Source: Cucumis sativus (taxonomy: Eukaryota; Streptophyta; Magnoliopsida; Cucurbitales; Cucurbitaceae). From it: 64,000 nt of DNA. A model generated the notes under the pieces. That model did no database searches. It was not told the DNA's origin and was given only the letters and a program-made list of their open reading frames with translations. Positions within the stretch are counted from its first letter, which is position 1. Each line of letters begins with the position of its first letter. The translations under genes and the position numbers were made by a program. Below are positions 48,660 through 61,541 of this stretch, in pieces. Location: contig NC_026656.2 of NCBI RefSeq assembly GCF_000004075.3, forward strand, positions 18,548,607-18,612,606. Reading direction: 5' to 3'.

Positions 48660-50640
48660 TAATTCGAAAGAAGAGCTTGTTCTCTTTTGAAATTGCACAT
48701 CACTGTTTACTTTTAGAAATTTACTCTAATTTCTTAAATAAAATAAATACAATAGTTGTATTCTTAACCAAATATAAAAGATGAAAACAAAATTTAAATC
48801 TATTTTTTCAGGTTTCATAATCTGACTTGTGGTAAAAAATAGTTAACAAATCAAGAAATTTGAAAGTGGAAGAACGTTTCATAGACGCAGTTTTTAAGAA
48901 TGAAAAATCAAAACTAAATAGTTATCAAACAAAATCTTAACTATGTTCAACTTTTAGGTTGTACTTTCAAATGTATATGACCTAACATTGGATGTTCTAC
49001 TCTCAAATGTTCTATAATTGCATTCTTAAAATTCAAACCCAGGAAGTTATGTCAAACACACCACAAATGGGTGTTGAACAAAGTGGGCTGTATACGTCTG
49101 TTTGTTTGTTTTTGCCCCTTTTGGACTATAATAATAGACGTGGGGTAGAGATTTGAACACTAATCTCAAAAAAGAGAAAAACTACATGTTAACTGACTTC
49201 AATCGACCATGCTATACCTTCACAAACGTCTCACTTTTTCATTCAATAAAAGTTTACAAATGAAAAAAATTGACTCATATTTCACTTATTTCTTTTCTAA
49301 ATGCACAATGGTTATGGGTTAATCTGAAGCTCTGCAAACTGTTGGGACCAGAACACTACAGAGAATGTATGGAGTAATATCTGCTGTGAGCTCATATTCA
49401 CACAACACATCTCGCTTTTCCTCTCTACAAAGAAATCATTTTCAATTATGACTCAAATTGATATCAAACATTTACTACTAATTCAGAGAGATTCAATCCT
49501 TCGGAACTGTTGGGACCAAAACTACAGAAGAAGTGATAGAAAATTCAATGGTCATAGTCATTGACGACAGAGTAGGGAAAGGAAGATGGTGAGTATTTGA
49601 AATGAATATACATAATTCTTAGCGTTCATCTGCCACTGCACGTTAGCTGAATAAAAGCTAGTTGTTACTTGTGATTATCACATTTAATGTGCTCTGATGT
49701 TAGTGCTACCCAACATAACCTGTCCTTATTTATCTTTCTTGTAAAGAAGTGTTTCCATTTTAAACCAAACTGATCAAAGCTTCTGTGTGTTGTAGATGAG
49801 AATATAAAAATCACTTTTCGTAATCATTTTGTCTTACTTTTTTTTTTCTTTCCATTTGTTTTTTTTTTTTTTTTTATCATGGCTTCCTTTTTAAAAGTAA
49901 AAGAGTCTAATTTGTAGTTAATTAATTAATTTATTTTTGGAATATGACTTTATTTTTTACTTTTTACCATTGACAAAGATATCAAGAACTTTAACAAACA
50001 TCTTGAGCAAATATTATTTAAGATTATAATAACCCGTCCTTGCTAATGTATTAAAATTCTTCAATTTGTTTTAAATTTTTTACTATTTTACGTTCATCAT
50101 TCTTTTATTTTTTACTACAATATTTACTGTTTGATCGTCAAATTAGAATAGTATACATATGATTAATATTCTTTTAAAGTGTTTAACCTTTGTTTCAAGC
50201 AGGGTTTAGATTCATCAAGTATTATGATGTAAGATTGATAAATTAATTCTCTTCCCCTTTTAAGCATTGTCTTGACTTTTCTTCTGTTTTATTGTACTTG
50301 TCTTTATCTAAAAAGAAAATTAAGGTAAATTATAATGAATGTTTTTGAATTTACAATTTTTGTATGTTTTATCGTTTGATTTTCAAATGGTGGTTAAGAA
50401 ATTATCATGATTATTGTTGACTTTTTATAAACATTGTATTCAAATTTTTGGTTTAAGTCATTATCACATCATATTAGGACTTTATCTAAACTTATATAAT
50501 ATTTTTACACTAGAAGTTTTGAAAGGTTTATTAAAAGTCAATATTATATTGAAACTTTTAAAAAGATTTGAGTATTTCTTAAAACTATGGTATTTTTTTT
50601 GAAAATGGACAATATTTTAATTTTTTTTATTTGTTTAAAA
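48660..50640. other. Intergenic region between convergent thioredoxin-like and membrane-protein genes
   Basis: No gene recognised. A direct repeat (aactgttgggaccagaacac at 49339 and aactgttgggaccaaaacta at 49505, each about 28 bp with flanks) is spaced by 166 bp. Poly-T and AT-rich tracts make up the rest. Confidence 0.5.
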
Positions 50641-50985
50641 AAACCTCTTCTAATATTTTTATTCTTACCTGAAAATTAAAGCGAAAGTTAAAGGAAAATC
50701 TTCATAGAAAGAGTGAATTCAAACACAAGAAGCTATTGACCAAAATTTCGATCGAATAACACATTCTCTCTCAAGTGCAATAGATACTAAAACTTGAAAT
50801 CAAGCTTCCGAATTTGATGGAGAAAAGCTGACAGAAAAATGGCATTACATTTAAGAGAGTTTCACAAATTTTCTAATTCGGACAGCGGAAGAAAAAAGAA
50901 TCAAATGAAGGGAAAAAAAAAGAAGAAAATTCCAGAGAAAATTTTGAGCTAATAATCCAACTATCAACGATTCCCATCTTAGAAA

Positions 50986-51360
50986 TCAAGCGTTGGCAGA
51001 TGGATTTTGAGAAGCTGGTTCTTCTTGCTTAGTTTCTTGCTGGGTTCCGACCGCCATTGTCCCTGCCGGGAGAGAGGAGGCGGCGGCAGTGGTGGAGGCA
51101 TCGACCCTCGGCGGTGGTGGGGTTATCCTTCCGTCAATGCAAGAGGAACATTTTGTCTCCGCCCAGCTCTCCAAGTCGAAATGGCCGTAGCCCATTATGC
51201 TTCTTCCCGAGCACAGCCGCCCAACAACGACGGCGACGACGGCAAACACAATGATGACGATGAGGACTCCAATGACCGGACCGACGGAGCCGCTACCCGG
51301 ATGGCCGACATAATTTTGCTGCATTCCCGGCGGAGATTGTTGTTCAATTGGGAGTGACAT
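50986..51360 (-). CDS. Small single-pass membrane protein with Pro/Ala/Thr-rich tail (124 aa)
   Basis: A single exon on the minus strand, ATG 51360-51358 to stop at 50986. A stop codon sits upstream in frame (51426-51424) with no ATG between, so this Met (MSLPIEQQSP) is the only usable start. A Gly/Ser-rich head leads into one hydrophobic helix, about residues 27-47 (VGPVIGVLIVIIVFAVVAVV). Next come basic residues and a Cys-containing segment, GYGHFDLESWAETKCSSCID (about 56-75), then a proline run and a low-complexity tail ending NPSANA. The order suggests a type of plant transmembrane protein of unknown function. The GC-rich coding stretch stands out against AT-rich flanks, which supports a real gene. 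Confidence 0.78.
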   Translation of the reverse strand: MSLPIEQQSPPGMQQNYVGHPGSGSVGPVIGVLIVIIVFAVVAVVVGRLCSGRSIMGYGHFDLESWAETKCSSCIDGRITPPPPRVDASTTAAASSLPAGTMAVGTQQETKQEEPASQNPSANA

Positions 51361-52749
51361 TTGGCCGGAGCAAGAGCTGTAATGTAATGCTCCGGCGATG
51401 GCCACAAGATTTACCCTTTTTTTTTAACAGCAAAATCCGGACCTGAAGAAAACAGAGTCACTCTGTAAGTGGGGAGAAGATATCAAAGATGGAGTAAAGA
51501 AGAAGAGAAGGGCAAAAGAGTGACCAATAGAGAAAAAGATGTTTCTTTTACTGTAATTTTGATGGAAACAATAAGAACCCTGAGCACTGTAAAAGGACGA
51601 AAAGAAAAAGGCAATGTAATCAGAAGAGTTGGAATCTTTGGGAGTGTTAAAAAGTCCAATCTCTTTCCCAGATTGTGCCTTTCTTTTTGCTTTTTAAATA
51701 ATAAATAAACAATTTGTCAAATGACCCAAATGAGCTATTTACAGGCCTATATCTTGCTAATGCTCTTGCTCTTGCTCATGTAAAGAATCTACCGAAAAGA
51801 AACCTTAACTGTACATAGTTTCAAAAGTTACTGTTTTTTAACTATAAAAATGGATAAAAAACAAATAATAAGTGCAAACAAAGCATAATTTTATAGAATC
51901 TGTTCCAGCCCTACAGAAACTGGCTACGTAACATTGGCTGAAATGCCAGTACTGTCACGTGAAGCCTCTGATTTCTAATCTCTCATTTCTTTGCCTTTTT
52001 GGTTTTTTTTTCCTTTTGCTTTGTTATGCATCTTAAAACTTCCGATCTATATGATTAAACACAGTTATGGAGTCCGAATAAATGAAGTTTGGATATCAGA
52101 AGAGATCAAAAGGTTTTTTTTTTTTTTTTCTTTTTCAAATATGAACGATACCCATTGGTACATTTTCAACAGCCTGTTTTGAGATCGTTACGATAGATTT
52201 TTTTTTGACAATAACCCAACACAGCTTCTTCCACATTCTTGGGAATTTCCAGCTCATCTATAGCTTTTGCTGTTGCTTGGTCTTGAAATGGTTTAAAAAG
52301 GAGAAATTTAAGTCTACCGAGCAAGTAAAAAGGGGAGCTAGAACTACTGAAATGTCAAGATCATTAAATTGGCATCTTGCCTTTGTTTGAGTTTGCATTG
52401 TAGCAAACGAGAGCGCCGATGCAAACTAAATATATACAGATACAAGTCTATTCCTGTTTATAGAATTACAAAAAGAATGCTTATATACTCTTCTTTTCCT
52501 AGTATCATCTTTCAAGGGTTATATCCCTTTTCTATAAGTACAAAAAATATGTCAGGGCAATTACTCGAAATTGACTAAGACCTCAGGTTCGGTGATTTCT
52601 AAGAACTATGAAAGTTCGCTTGAATGAGGTTTGTCCTTAAAGCGAGTCAGGGGGGAAGATGAACTCTATCCCAGCCTCTAGCGGCCTTAAGTGGAGGGTG
52701 GGTAACTTCCTCCGTCGAGTATTTGCCTGTAAATGTCCACAACCATAGC

Positions 52750-55700
52750 TCAGAGGTGCGGCACTTCCCTTTTATGAGTCCTTGAAATAGAAAAGTGGTG
52801 GTTGGCGACTGCACTTGCAGGAACATTGCTTGAAATGTTTGTTGAAGGGCTGTGATTTGGTTAACAATAGGAGTCAGTTGCAAGGAAAACTTACAAGAAC
52901 TGACACCAATATCTAAGGGCAACTGAGAAACAACAAGAAGAAACTAAAAAAAAATGTTTACAAGCTAATCATTATGGTTCACAAGTGGATGAGCAAGAGG
53001 TTAGTATAGCTACCTACGGCACGACAAATAATCATTTGAAGTCAAAGTTCCAGAAGAGTTTTGTGCCTGGTCTCCTTTAGGATTAAGGGGATCCTTCGGA
53101 CTCAACAATTTTTCCTAAGAGAGCATGGAAAGAGAAAATTAATGGGATGTTTTGATGTGATAAAACTAGTAAATAAAGTTGTACAAAGTAAGACTAACCA
53201 AGAGATTCATTGTTGAAAATGCTGACGTTGGGATCGAAGCATTCGAGTCACTTGAGGATCTTAAGAAAGGATGGTCAAGGAGCACCATGGCAGTTGGTCT
53301 GTCAGCTGGATTCCTCTGAAAGCAACACTGGAGGAAGTCTTTCCCTTCAGGAGATAGCTTTTCTGGGATAGGTGGGGTTTTATTCAACACCTTGAACATA
53401 ACTTGATGCTGAAAAGTTGAAAATGTAATGAATCGTTGAACTACGATGTTCCAAGAAACGGAAACTTGGCTGCTAACTTCATTTTTCTTTAATTTTATTT
53501 TACAGGCTTACCCCTTCAAACTCACACCAAGGAGGTTTTCCATTCAGCATTTCAATTATGGTGCAACCCAGACTCCAAATGTCAACTGCCAAAGCAAGAT
53601 CAGGGTTGGCATCTTTCAACATTGCAGCTTTTATGACCTGATGATATGAATTCAGAGTTACAAGAGAATATGCTATTTAAAAAATAAAGTCAACCGCCGA
53701 CGCATACCTCTGGGGCCATCCAGTACGGACTACCCTTCAAAGAAAGATCATACTGCCCTGTCAGCTGAAAACAGACAAACGAATATTATAAAATTAATGA
53801 AAATTAAACCACACAAGTTGAAATAGTAACAGTGGGAGTTGAAGCATCTGCAACATCTCATTCTCTTCCAAGATATCAATGATTCTTACGAGGATAAAAT
53901 GACCAAAGTTCATAAAAGAAGTCATTGCAAAAAGGAGGTCATACTGTGACTTCTAAAGGAACAAACTATTGGAAACAATTCAGTTGATATGCATTAGCAC
54001 TTGAAAACTCACATGTTTTGCCATCCCAAAATCGGCAAGTTTGACGACGCCTGATGAATCAACGAGCAAGTTGGCACCTTTGATATCTCTATAGAAATAA
54101 CAATAAAATGGAGAAACATTTTCACAAAGAAATATAATAAAATTTTCACAAAGAAATATAATAAATATAGTTTAGAGAAAGCCTAAACATATCCATCGAC
54201 TATATTTTGCCATTTCAAATCGTGTTCAACGACAGGAATGAAAAAATTTTCACAGAGACCATTTGTTTACAGAAAAAAGAATTTGTCTCTCACTCACGCA
54301 CCTGTGAATTGTTTTTGTGCTATGCAAGTAAGCCAGTCCAGATAGAATATGGCGAGTGAAATTGCGAACAATAGATTCAGTAATGGCTCCACAACGTTCA
54401 CGGACATATTTATTTATTGACCCAGGATAAACGTACTCCAAATATATATAGAAACAGTCACCAATCTACATTGCGAAAATGAACCCAACTATTAGAGTTG
54501 TCAATTCTGGTAGAAGAAATTCCCGATACAAGAGATAAAAGACAGATCACTTACTATTTCACTTCCATAATACTGTACAATATTCGGATGTTTAAGATGA
54601 CTAAGAACTTCAATTTCCTGAGAATAAAAAGGAGTTAGATGGCTGGAAAACATGACAAGGGTGCTGCCTATTGCATCGAAGCGCTTTAAAAAGAAAGCTG
54701 AGGAAGAGTATAGATGGTATGATCAGAAGAAGAACAGTAGAGACTCATACATCTAGTCTTTCCAATTCACAGAGAGCAACAAATGTGGGTAAAATTTATC
54801 AAGCTTTAGAGTGACTTGTACAACTATAAGCAGCTTCATCGTGTTTATAGGGACACAATAATATCATAGTGATAAATACTCTTTTAATCACTAAAAAATA
54901 GTTCAACATTAAAATTTAGACTCTTAAATGCATTTTTTGTATCCTCATACATATGTACGGTGCACCATTAAGCAAAAGTAAGTTCCTATTTGAGATTTTC
55001 ATATGAGCTAGGTCCTCTCAAGTAGGATTTGAGTAGCCATTAAGAGTTATATGCTCATTTCTACATGATACAATGATAGTATAGACAGAGAAATAAAGAT
55101 CATAGGTTGCTCGCAAACATCTCCGTTATCGAGAATCTGCCTTAAGAACGGAAAATCTTCTGGATTAACTAAAATACCAACAGACACATGCTGGCTAAAT
55201 AAGGATTCGAGAAAGAACATTACTTAATACCTGCTCTAGTTGCTTTATGCATTCAGCAGATTTAGGATCATCAGGAATGAGATCAACTTCTTTCATTGCA
55301 CATAAAGCTCCAGTTTCTCTGAAAAGTATGAAAAAAACTATAAGGAAGACTTCATTAAACACCTAATTACAGATATAAAAATAGTTCTAAGCTTGGACAC
55401 CATTCATACCTGTTGGTTGCAAGATAAACACTTCCAAACGTACCACGCCCAATTAGCTTTCCTTTTTGCCACTGACCTTTCATCGATGAAATGAATGGCT
55501 TCTCAATAACATGATGAACATTTGACGGAAGAGACTGTGCAGATGCTTGTGAAGAGGCCACTAATGGAGGAGGAAGGGGCAATGGGTGGGCATTGACATG
55601 AGCATGACTTTCAGACCGATCTATGCTATTATCTTTTTGTAACTTAGTGTGCAGGGGAAATGTCATATCGTTATGAGATCGGGAATTGCTTATGGAACTT

Positions 55701-56703
55701 CGAGCTGTCGGGCTATGGAGAGGAAAGGGCTGAGAACTAAGTGCAGTTTTAAGGGGTGGTACTTTAGGAGAATTATTGGAAGGAGATTCCTGATGTTCAT
55801 GGTGACTCAAGCCAGGAACAAAATGATTTCCATTATATGATTTTCGTGGGCTAACAACAGGACTTGGTAAAATGCTCGTTGGTGCACTCTTTGACGACGA
55901 TTTCTTAGGTGTCAAATTGTAGTTACCCCTTTCAGCACTCGGATGCGTAGGGGATCCCCTGCCTTTGTTGTTTGGAGTTTGATCCGAACAACCAAAAAGA
56001 AACTCCTTATTCGGATTCAATTTCCCTGAATTCGCCGAGAGACTTTGAGGGCTCGTAAATGCGGTAGCCCCAGTCCTTGAATTGCCATCAACAACTTCCA
56101 GGGTCAAATCTGTAGCAACCCGCCTTTGATTGTGCCCAAAACTTCTACTTACATTCGTTGTCGCATGATCAGAGCACTTCCTAACAGTTTTAATAGCAGA
56201 ATTACTAAAAGAAACAAATTGGACCAAAGAACCCACTTACCCTTTACATTATAGAATCAAAAGATAACAAAAGTCGAAGGAAATTAAAAGGCAAACTTCA
56301 TAAATCGTAGGCAAAAGTCAAGTCGAAATTAAAAAAACACTCACCGGACCGAAGTTTCAACAGGCGATCCAACACGCCCTTGACCATAATTAGAACCGAA
56401 CTCCGGGCTCCGAACCGGAAAGAGCTCCGGCAACGGCAAAGGCTGGGGCGAAGGCGAGGAGGACCAACGTTCAGAACCCCCAAGAGGCGATTTAGGTTTT
56501 GCCGATATATCAGGTGAATCAGGAAGCGATCGGGGGTGTTCAAAGCCAACGTCTTGATCCGTAAGATGCCGGAGCTTCCTCTGTCTGGTAAGCCGCCGCT
56601 GAATAAACGGTTCCGGTAGACCAACAGAAAAATCAAAAAAATCAGAATCAGGTACCTTCTGTTGAAGCCGAGAATTTGAAGCGCTTTTGTTAAAGGAAGG
56701 CAT
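52750..56703 (-). CDS. MAPKKK5: MAPKKK5-like MAP kinase kinase kinase (712 aa)
   Basis: Eleven coding exons on the minus strand: 56703-56345, 56204-55410, 55318-55231, 54617-54555, 54465-54302, 54088-54013, 53764-53708, 53637-53512, 53408-53199, 53114-53014, 52849-52750. All are GT-AG with consistent phase, giving 713 codons including TGA. The N-terminal 366 residues are Ser/Pro-rich and include [14 protein letters not shown], a landmark of this clade. The kinase domain (about 367-625) has [10 protein letters not shown] (371-380), K394 in [18 protein letters not shown] (489-498), DFGMAKH (509-515) and GSPYWMAPE (526-534), so all catalytic residues are present. The tail ends [10 protein letters not shown]. 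It belongs to the MEKK-type MAPKKK3/5/YODA group, which relays chitin and other pattern signals, and developmental cues, to MKK4/5-MPK3/6 in the cytoplasm. The tail exon was placed by frame and similarity and is the least certain. Confidence 0.92.
54120..54166. repeat. 23-25 bp tandem duplication in a MAPKKK intron
   Basis: The unit tttcacaaagaaatataata (with aaatt following) occurs twice in a row in the intron between the exons at 54302-54465 and 54013-54088. Confidence 0.85.
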
Positions 56704-58330
56704 CTAGCTAAGCTGGTCGCGGTCTTCAGGCCGGAGCCGCCGCCGCCGCCCGCCGATTAAGGCCACATGTGCACAATCTCACCGTTTTTTTCCCCCCTTT
56801 TCCTTTTCCCGGTAAAAATTAAAAAAAAAAAAAAAAAAGGAAAAACAAATATTTGCTTTTTCTATAAACTGCCTTTAACCAGATTTGGCGGTGGTTCCGT
56901 TTTATCCCCCTCCGGGCTATCTTAGGAAACGCCCACTTTTATTTCCATTTTCATCTCCTTCACTTTTTTTTTTTAGGGTTTGAATAATCAATAATGAGAA
57001 ATTCATACGACGACTGATTTGCTCGGCTCCCAAAAGACGACATATTGACTTTAAAAAAAGAAAAACGAAAAAAGAAATTAAAATTTGGAAGTTATTAAAT
57101 TAATGGATATAGGTCAAAGTTGGTAAGTCCAAAGGCAACGTGTTCGTACGGAGGGATTGTAAAGTCATTAGAGGTGATTCTATTGTTTTGTCAGCGATGG
57201 TGCGTGGGTTACATTTTCCCTTCCAATATGGGCAAGTGGCCTCCACGCTTCCGACATGGAAACGGAGAGCCAGGGCCCAGGGGACACACCTTACAAATTT
57301 TTTATATTAATGACTCAGTCGTAGATACCGAGTCAAACACTTTACCTTTTCTTTTCTTTTTTTTTTCTTTTTTCCTTTTTGAGGTATTGTTTTATAATAA
57401 TATTATTGAATTCCTACGGTGACAAAAAAGTCTTTTTATTTCTTCAATTTTACTTAGTCGTATTGGACACTGTCTCCCTCTCCTTTCCAAACAAATATTT
57501 TTGTATATTTGGAATTCAAATTTATTCAACAATACAGTATAATTATACCTTATCCTTCTGGAAGAACATGTGACAAATATTTTAACAAACTCACTATTTC
57601 AAATTAAGTTTTCTCTTTTATAATTTTAATAAAATAAATAAATAATAGTCATCGTTAACAAAAACAAACCCTTTATATATATGTAAACGTATATGTATAT
57701 ATGGATCAATTTTTTTATTTTTACTAAAACATTATAAAATTAATTAGAAAGACATAATTTACACAATCTAACAATAAAATGAAAACTAAATGGTTTCATT
57801 AAGGGATAATTTAAAATTTAAAATTTTCTATATGATAGAGATATATCATATGAAAACTAATATTTCAAAAAAATTATTGGTATAATGTTAAAAGTTCACA
57901 CTTAAATATAAAAAAACCTCAAAGGTTAATGACAGTAAAAAAAATTCTAACAGTTAATCATTGCTACATTTAATATAGCAATGAATTACCATTGAATCAT
58001 TCAATTACAAGTTGAGTTAATGATTTTTTATGGATCTATTTAGGTTTAGTCAGTTAAGTTTTTAAGAATGTGTTTTGAATATAGAAGTAATACTATATTA
58101 ACTATTTCTTAACACATTAAAAATTAATTTATTAATTATCTTTTATAAAAGGTATAAATTCAAAATTGGAACTATCCATAGGTGTAGATTATTTTAATTT
58201 TAATTATCATATTATATAATTTGTGCAAAAAAAATGATTATAAAATAGTAAAAACGATGGCTACTTGAGAATTGTTAAATAGTTCTTACTGTGGCGAGGA
58301 TTGTTATGACCTTACGTTCATTTTTAGTCT
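56704..58330. other. Divergent intergenic region between the MAPKKK and OSB genes
   Basis: 56704-57000 holds the likely MAPKKK leader and promoter: a GC-rich block next to the ATG, then an A-run at 56820-56838. A GC-richer patch lies at 57120-57290, with an open frame that resembles nothing known. 57420-58300 is AT-rich and featureless. Confidence 0.5.
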
Positions 58331-58390
58331 TAAACCCTAATTTTGCTTTTCTTTCTTTCTTTATTTTTGAAAGAAAAATATAAACCCTAA
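58331..58390 (+). promoter_or_regulatory. Two telo-boxes upstream of the OSB gene
   Basis: TAAACCCTAA occurs at 58331-58340 and again at 58381-58390, 157-216 bp before the start codon. Telo-boxes (AAACCCTAA) are common in promoters of plant genes expressed in dividing cells. Confidence 0.6.
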
Positions 58391-58546
58391 TATTCGCTTG
58401 ACAGCAGCGAAGCCACTGGGAGCAGCAAACGGACACGTCAGGAAACTGCCGCCAAGTACTTCTTCGAAATTGTCTTAAAACTCTGCCGAGAAAGTTAGAC
58501 CGGATTGATCACCTTCCCCGGACCTCCACATCGCCGTTCAGTTACT

Positions 58547-61541
58547 ATGAAGGCCGTTCGCCTTCTTTTTTCCCTTAGACCAGTAACTACCTTGCCTTCG
58601 CCATCGGTAGCGTTATTCTCTTCGTCTTCATCATTAATCACTAAGTCGATGAACTCCGTCGCCACTGAGGCAAAGAAGCAAGGTTCTGTATACGAACATC
58701 AGCCGAAATTTAAGTGGAAGTCTGCTAATTTCTTTGGTACAGTTGAACGGCCCCTTAAAGTGACTACCAGGAACTGTCGCACGGTTAGGGCTTGGACAAT
58801 TCTTCGTGCCAAAGCCTCTCCAGATTCTAGCAGCAGTTTTAGGTACTTTCTTCCATAGTGTGTAATTTTTTGAAAACAGTCATTTTATTAGCTGCCGTAT
58901 GAACATCACTTTTTATTTTGTTTTATTCCACTGCTTTGTCCTCTCCTGTTTTTGTTTTCGCTGTTTTGTTTGAATAGAGGTTCAAGCTGAGTGAATATAC
59001 ATAGCGGGTCTTTCTTTTAGCGTGCTGGGTTTACGCTGTTAATTGCAATTCCAGTCCCTGTTAATCTTTCTGACGTTCTGGCATTGGATAATGCTGTAAA
59101 AAATTGCCCCTTCAGTATGCGACTAAATTCCCCTGTATTGGTTAATGATTTTATACATGCACGTTTGTAGGATCTTTCTGAAACTGGAGAAAGAGATGGC
59201 TGAATCATGGATTGAACGTCTTAAACCCAATGACTACGTCAATGTTGCTGGTCCTTTAGAGTCTTATAAGAAGGTTGGAAAGTCCGGGAAGTCTTATTTA
59301 TCTTACCAGGTTAGATGCTTTAGTATTCACATGATGATATTCCTTTTTTTATTTGTATTTGGAACATTTTTCATATTGTTTAACATTTTTACTCATCGTG
59401 TTGACTTCTTATCCTTTGTTTAGGAGCTAAATTCTTTTTCGCATCTGGATGAGGACTTTTTTTTAAAAAAAAAAAAATCTTTCGATACCCTGGCTAATAT
59501 GCACGGTCACTCAACAAGCTATTTTTTTAATATGAATCTTGTATTGGCATTTGATCTCCTTTCCAGTTAGGGTTGGGATTCTTTTTTCCTTTTAAACGGC
59601 AGGATCTTCTGACCATTCAAATACTTTAAAAAACTTGCAGCATATTAAGTTATTCAGGACAGTGGCAGTAGATTTGCTGTACATATACTTCAATCTGGAT
59701 GTGGATACTGAAAGATGTGTTTGTAATTTGACAGATGAGTTGGATTGAAGCACTGTGTTGTCTTTATTCTTCCAATTGAGACACTGTCCTCTGTTATTTA
59801 CTATTAAAACGCGTTATCCAATTCATCCTTCCATTTGGGTCCCTTCTGGCTACATCAACCTTACTAGTTCCTTCTGTAGAGATGGTTTAACTGCCTCATG
59901 GAGTAATTGGAAGTTCTCACTGTAATTTCTGTTGAAGTCTTTGTTTTTTACAAAAAACATAATCTATCAGTTTCGTGAGATTTAAGTTCTCCTGTCATGC
60001 TTTTTTTAAACTAGACTTGTACATATTCAACATGGTCACACCTGCAGATTAGTATTTATATCTGTCTTTTTTTTTTTCTTTAATTTTAATTGTTTTTCCT
60101 GCAGTTAACTGTCTCGGAGTTAAATTGCATTGCACATAATGATCAAGGCTCAAAAAGTCAAAATTCTGTAGGCATGTTACATGAAGAAGGTACGTTTTGA
60201 ATCTTGTCTTTTCAGTTGATTGAAATTTTAGTAATGCATAGAAATAAATAAAACGTGTTATTTTGTTTCTGCTTTAAATTACTTCAGTTCTGCTGACTGA
60301 ATGAAATTCAGTTTGTTGCGTGAACAATGGTATTGTGAATTTAACTAACGTGATGCTGAGAGGGTATTTTCCCCATGGCTTCTGAAAAGTAAACGAGGAA
60401 GAGTTTTCTTGCTTGAAACATCCCAAAATCATATTTAGTTGGATGGCAGTCCACTTTGTGTTTATTCTGCAAGTATTTATGCGATCTATAACATAAAAGA
60501 GGCGTGGAAGGTGGAGTTTCAATGGCGGGCTACAGGTTTGGGAAAAAGGATTTTTGGGAAAAAAAGACACCTGGGACATGAATTCACTTTTCTTTGATCT
60601 CCAACATTTCTTAAACTTTGAAGCGCCACTCTAAGTGTACCAAGCTGTGTTCCGCAATTAACTAAATTCTTTTTAGGGGAACAAGTTTTGGAAAAAGAGT
60701 GTTCAGTATATATGGTCCATGGTAAATAGAATGTGGAGAAAAGAATCTCTTTTTACTTCTCCTTGGATCTTCCACATGCACAAAACTATGCAGAAAGGAC
60801 TGCGTCGTTTAATTCATTGAAATAGTTGAAATCACTCACGAAGATTTTATTTTATTTTTTTTGATAGATTCATTTTATCCAATTTATCTTTCTAGCACGT
60901 TGTCTTTCCTCTATCTGTTCTTGAAGGTGCACCTAGGCTCTCCAATCGGCAATCTCATTCGGGCGAGAGCTTAGACTCCAAGCACACTTAAGCACTCAAA
61001 CACACTCAGGCTCATTTGTCATTATTATTAATTGCTATTTAGTACCCTTTCTCTCTACTTTCACTCACGGATCTACCAATAAAATTTTCCATCCATCGTT
61101 ATTTTATTTTCCACCTTATACTTGACCAATGAACGACAGTTTATCTATAATTGTTCATGCTTTATTGATATTGATGCTACGGTGAACGCAGCCATGCATG
61201 CCATATTATGTCCTTAAATCTTCTTTTGATTATAAATCTAACTCTCGTATCACCTTCTTTTTTTTACAGGACATGATTGTAGGAGTAGTTACAGGGAACG
61301 CCTGTATTTGTGGCAAGTGTTTTTCAGTAGTCCACATGAATGGTGGGATAACAGGAACAAAAAGTCAAATCCAAATGGACCGGACTTCAGTCACAAGAGT
61401 ACTGGTGAGGCCCTGTGGCTTCGGTCAACAGATCCTCCATGGATCAGAAAACAGCTCGAGTTGCTCGACACCCAAATGAAAAAAAAAGATGGTGACGGTC
61501 ATTTAGTTTCTGATTCCAGCATGTCCAATTGGTATATATAG
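58547..61541 (+). CDS. OSB1: OSB1-like organellar single-stranded DNA-binding protein (263 aa)
   Basis: Four coding exons: 58547-58842, 59171-59309, 60105-60189, 61270-61541. All are GT-AG, giving 264 codons with TAG. The first 40 or so residues (MKAVRLLFSLRPVTTLPSPS and onward) are rich in Arg, Ser and Leu without acids, as in an organelle presequence. An SSB-like OB-fold follows (about 55-160: KSANFFGTVERPLKV, RAWTILRAKAS, LKPNDYVNVAGPLESYKK, SYLSYQLTVSELNCI). The C-terminus carries one PDF motif (about 186-240: LWQVFFSSPHEWWDNR, NPNGPDFSHKSTGEALWL, DPPWI). OSB proteins bind ssDNA in mitochondria or plastids; Arabidopsis OSB1 restrains recombination of mitochondrial DNA. A single PDF motif and this length fit OSB1 best, but paralogue assignment is by recall. 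The ATG is the only plausible one in frame. The gene converges on the serpin gene. Confidence 0.9.
60920..61040. repeat. Possible repeat fragment in OSB intron 3
   Basis: A short GC-richer patch (aggtgcacctaggctctcca, then gggcgagagcttagactcca, and a caagcacacttaagcac run) in an otherwise AT-rich intron recalls the 'aggtgcacct/gcctaggc' wording of the GC-rich part of the MITE at 18309-18698. No terminal repeats were found. Confidence 0.3.

Noticed and set aside
51361-51405. N-terminal extension of the small membrane protein by 15 codons from GTG
   Set aside because: The extension starts with GTG, with a stop upstream and no ATG; a non-AUG start has no support here.
52647-52922. 91-codon open frame on the minus strand as the MAPKKK last exon
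   Set aside because: The phase from the previous exon requires another frame, which reads [10 protein letters not shown] ... [10 protein letters not shown] and stop; the 91-codon frame does not join in phase.
57120-57422. 100-codon open frame in the MAPKKK-OSB spacer
   Set aside because: The second half is poly-T-derived Phe-rich sequence and the first half resembles no protein; probably part of the MAPKKK upstream region.
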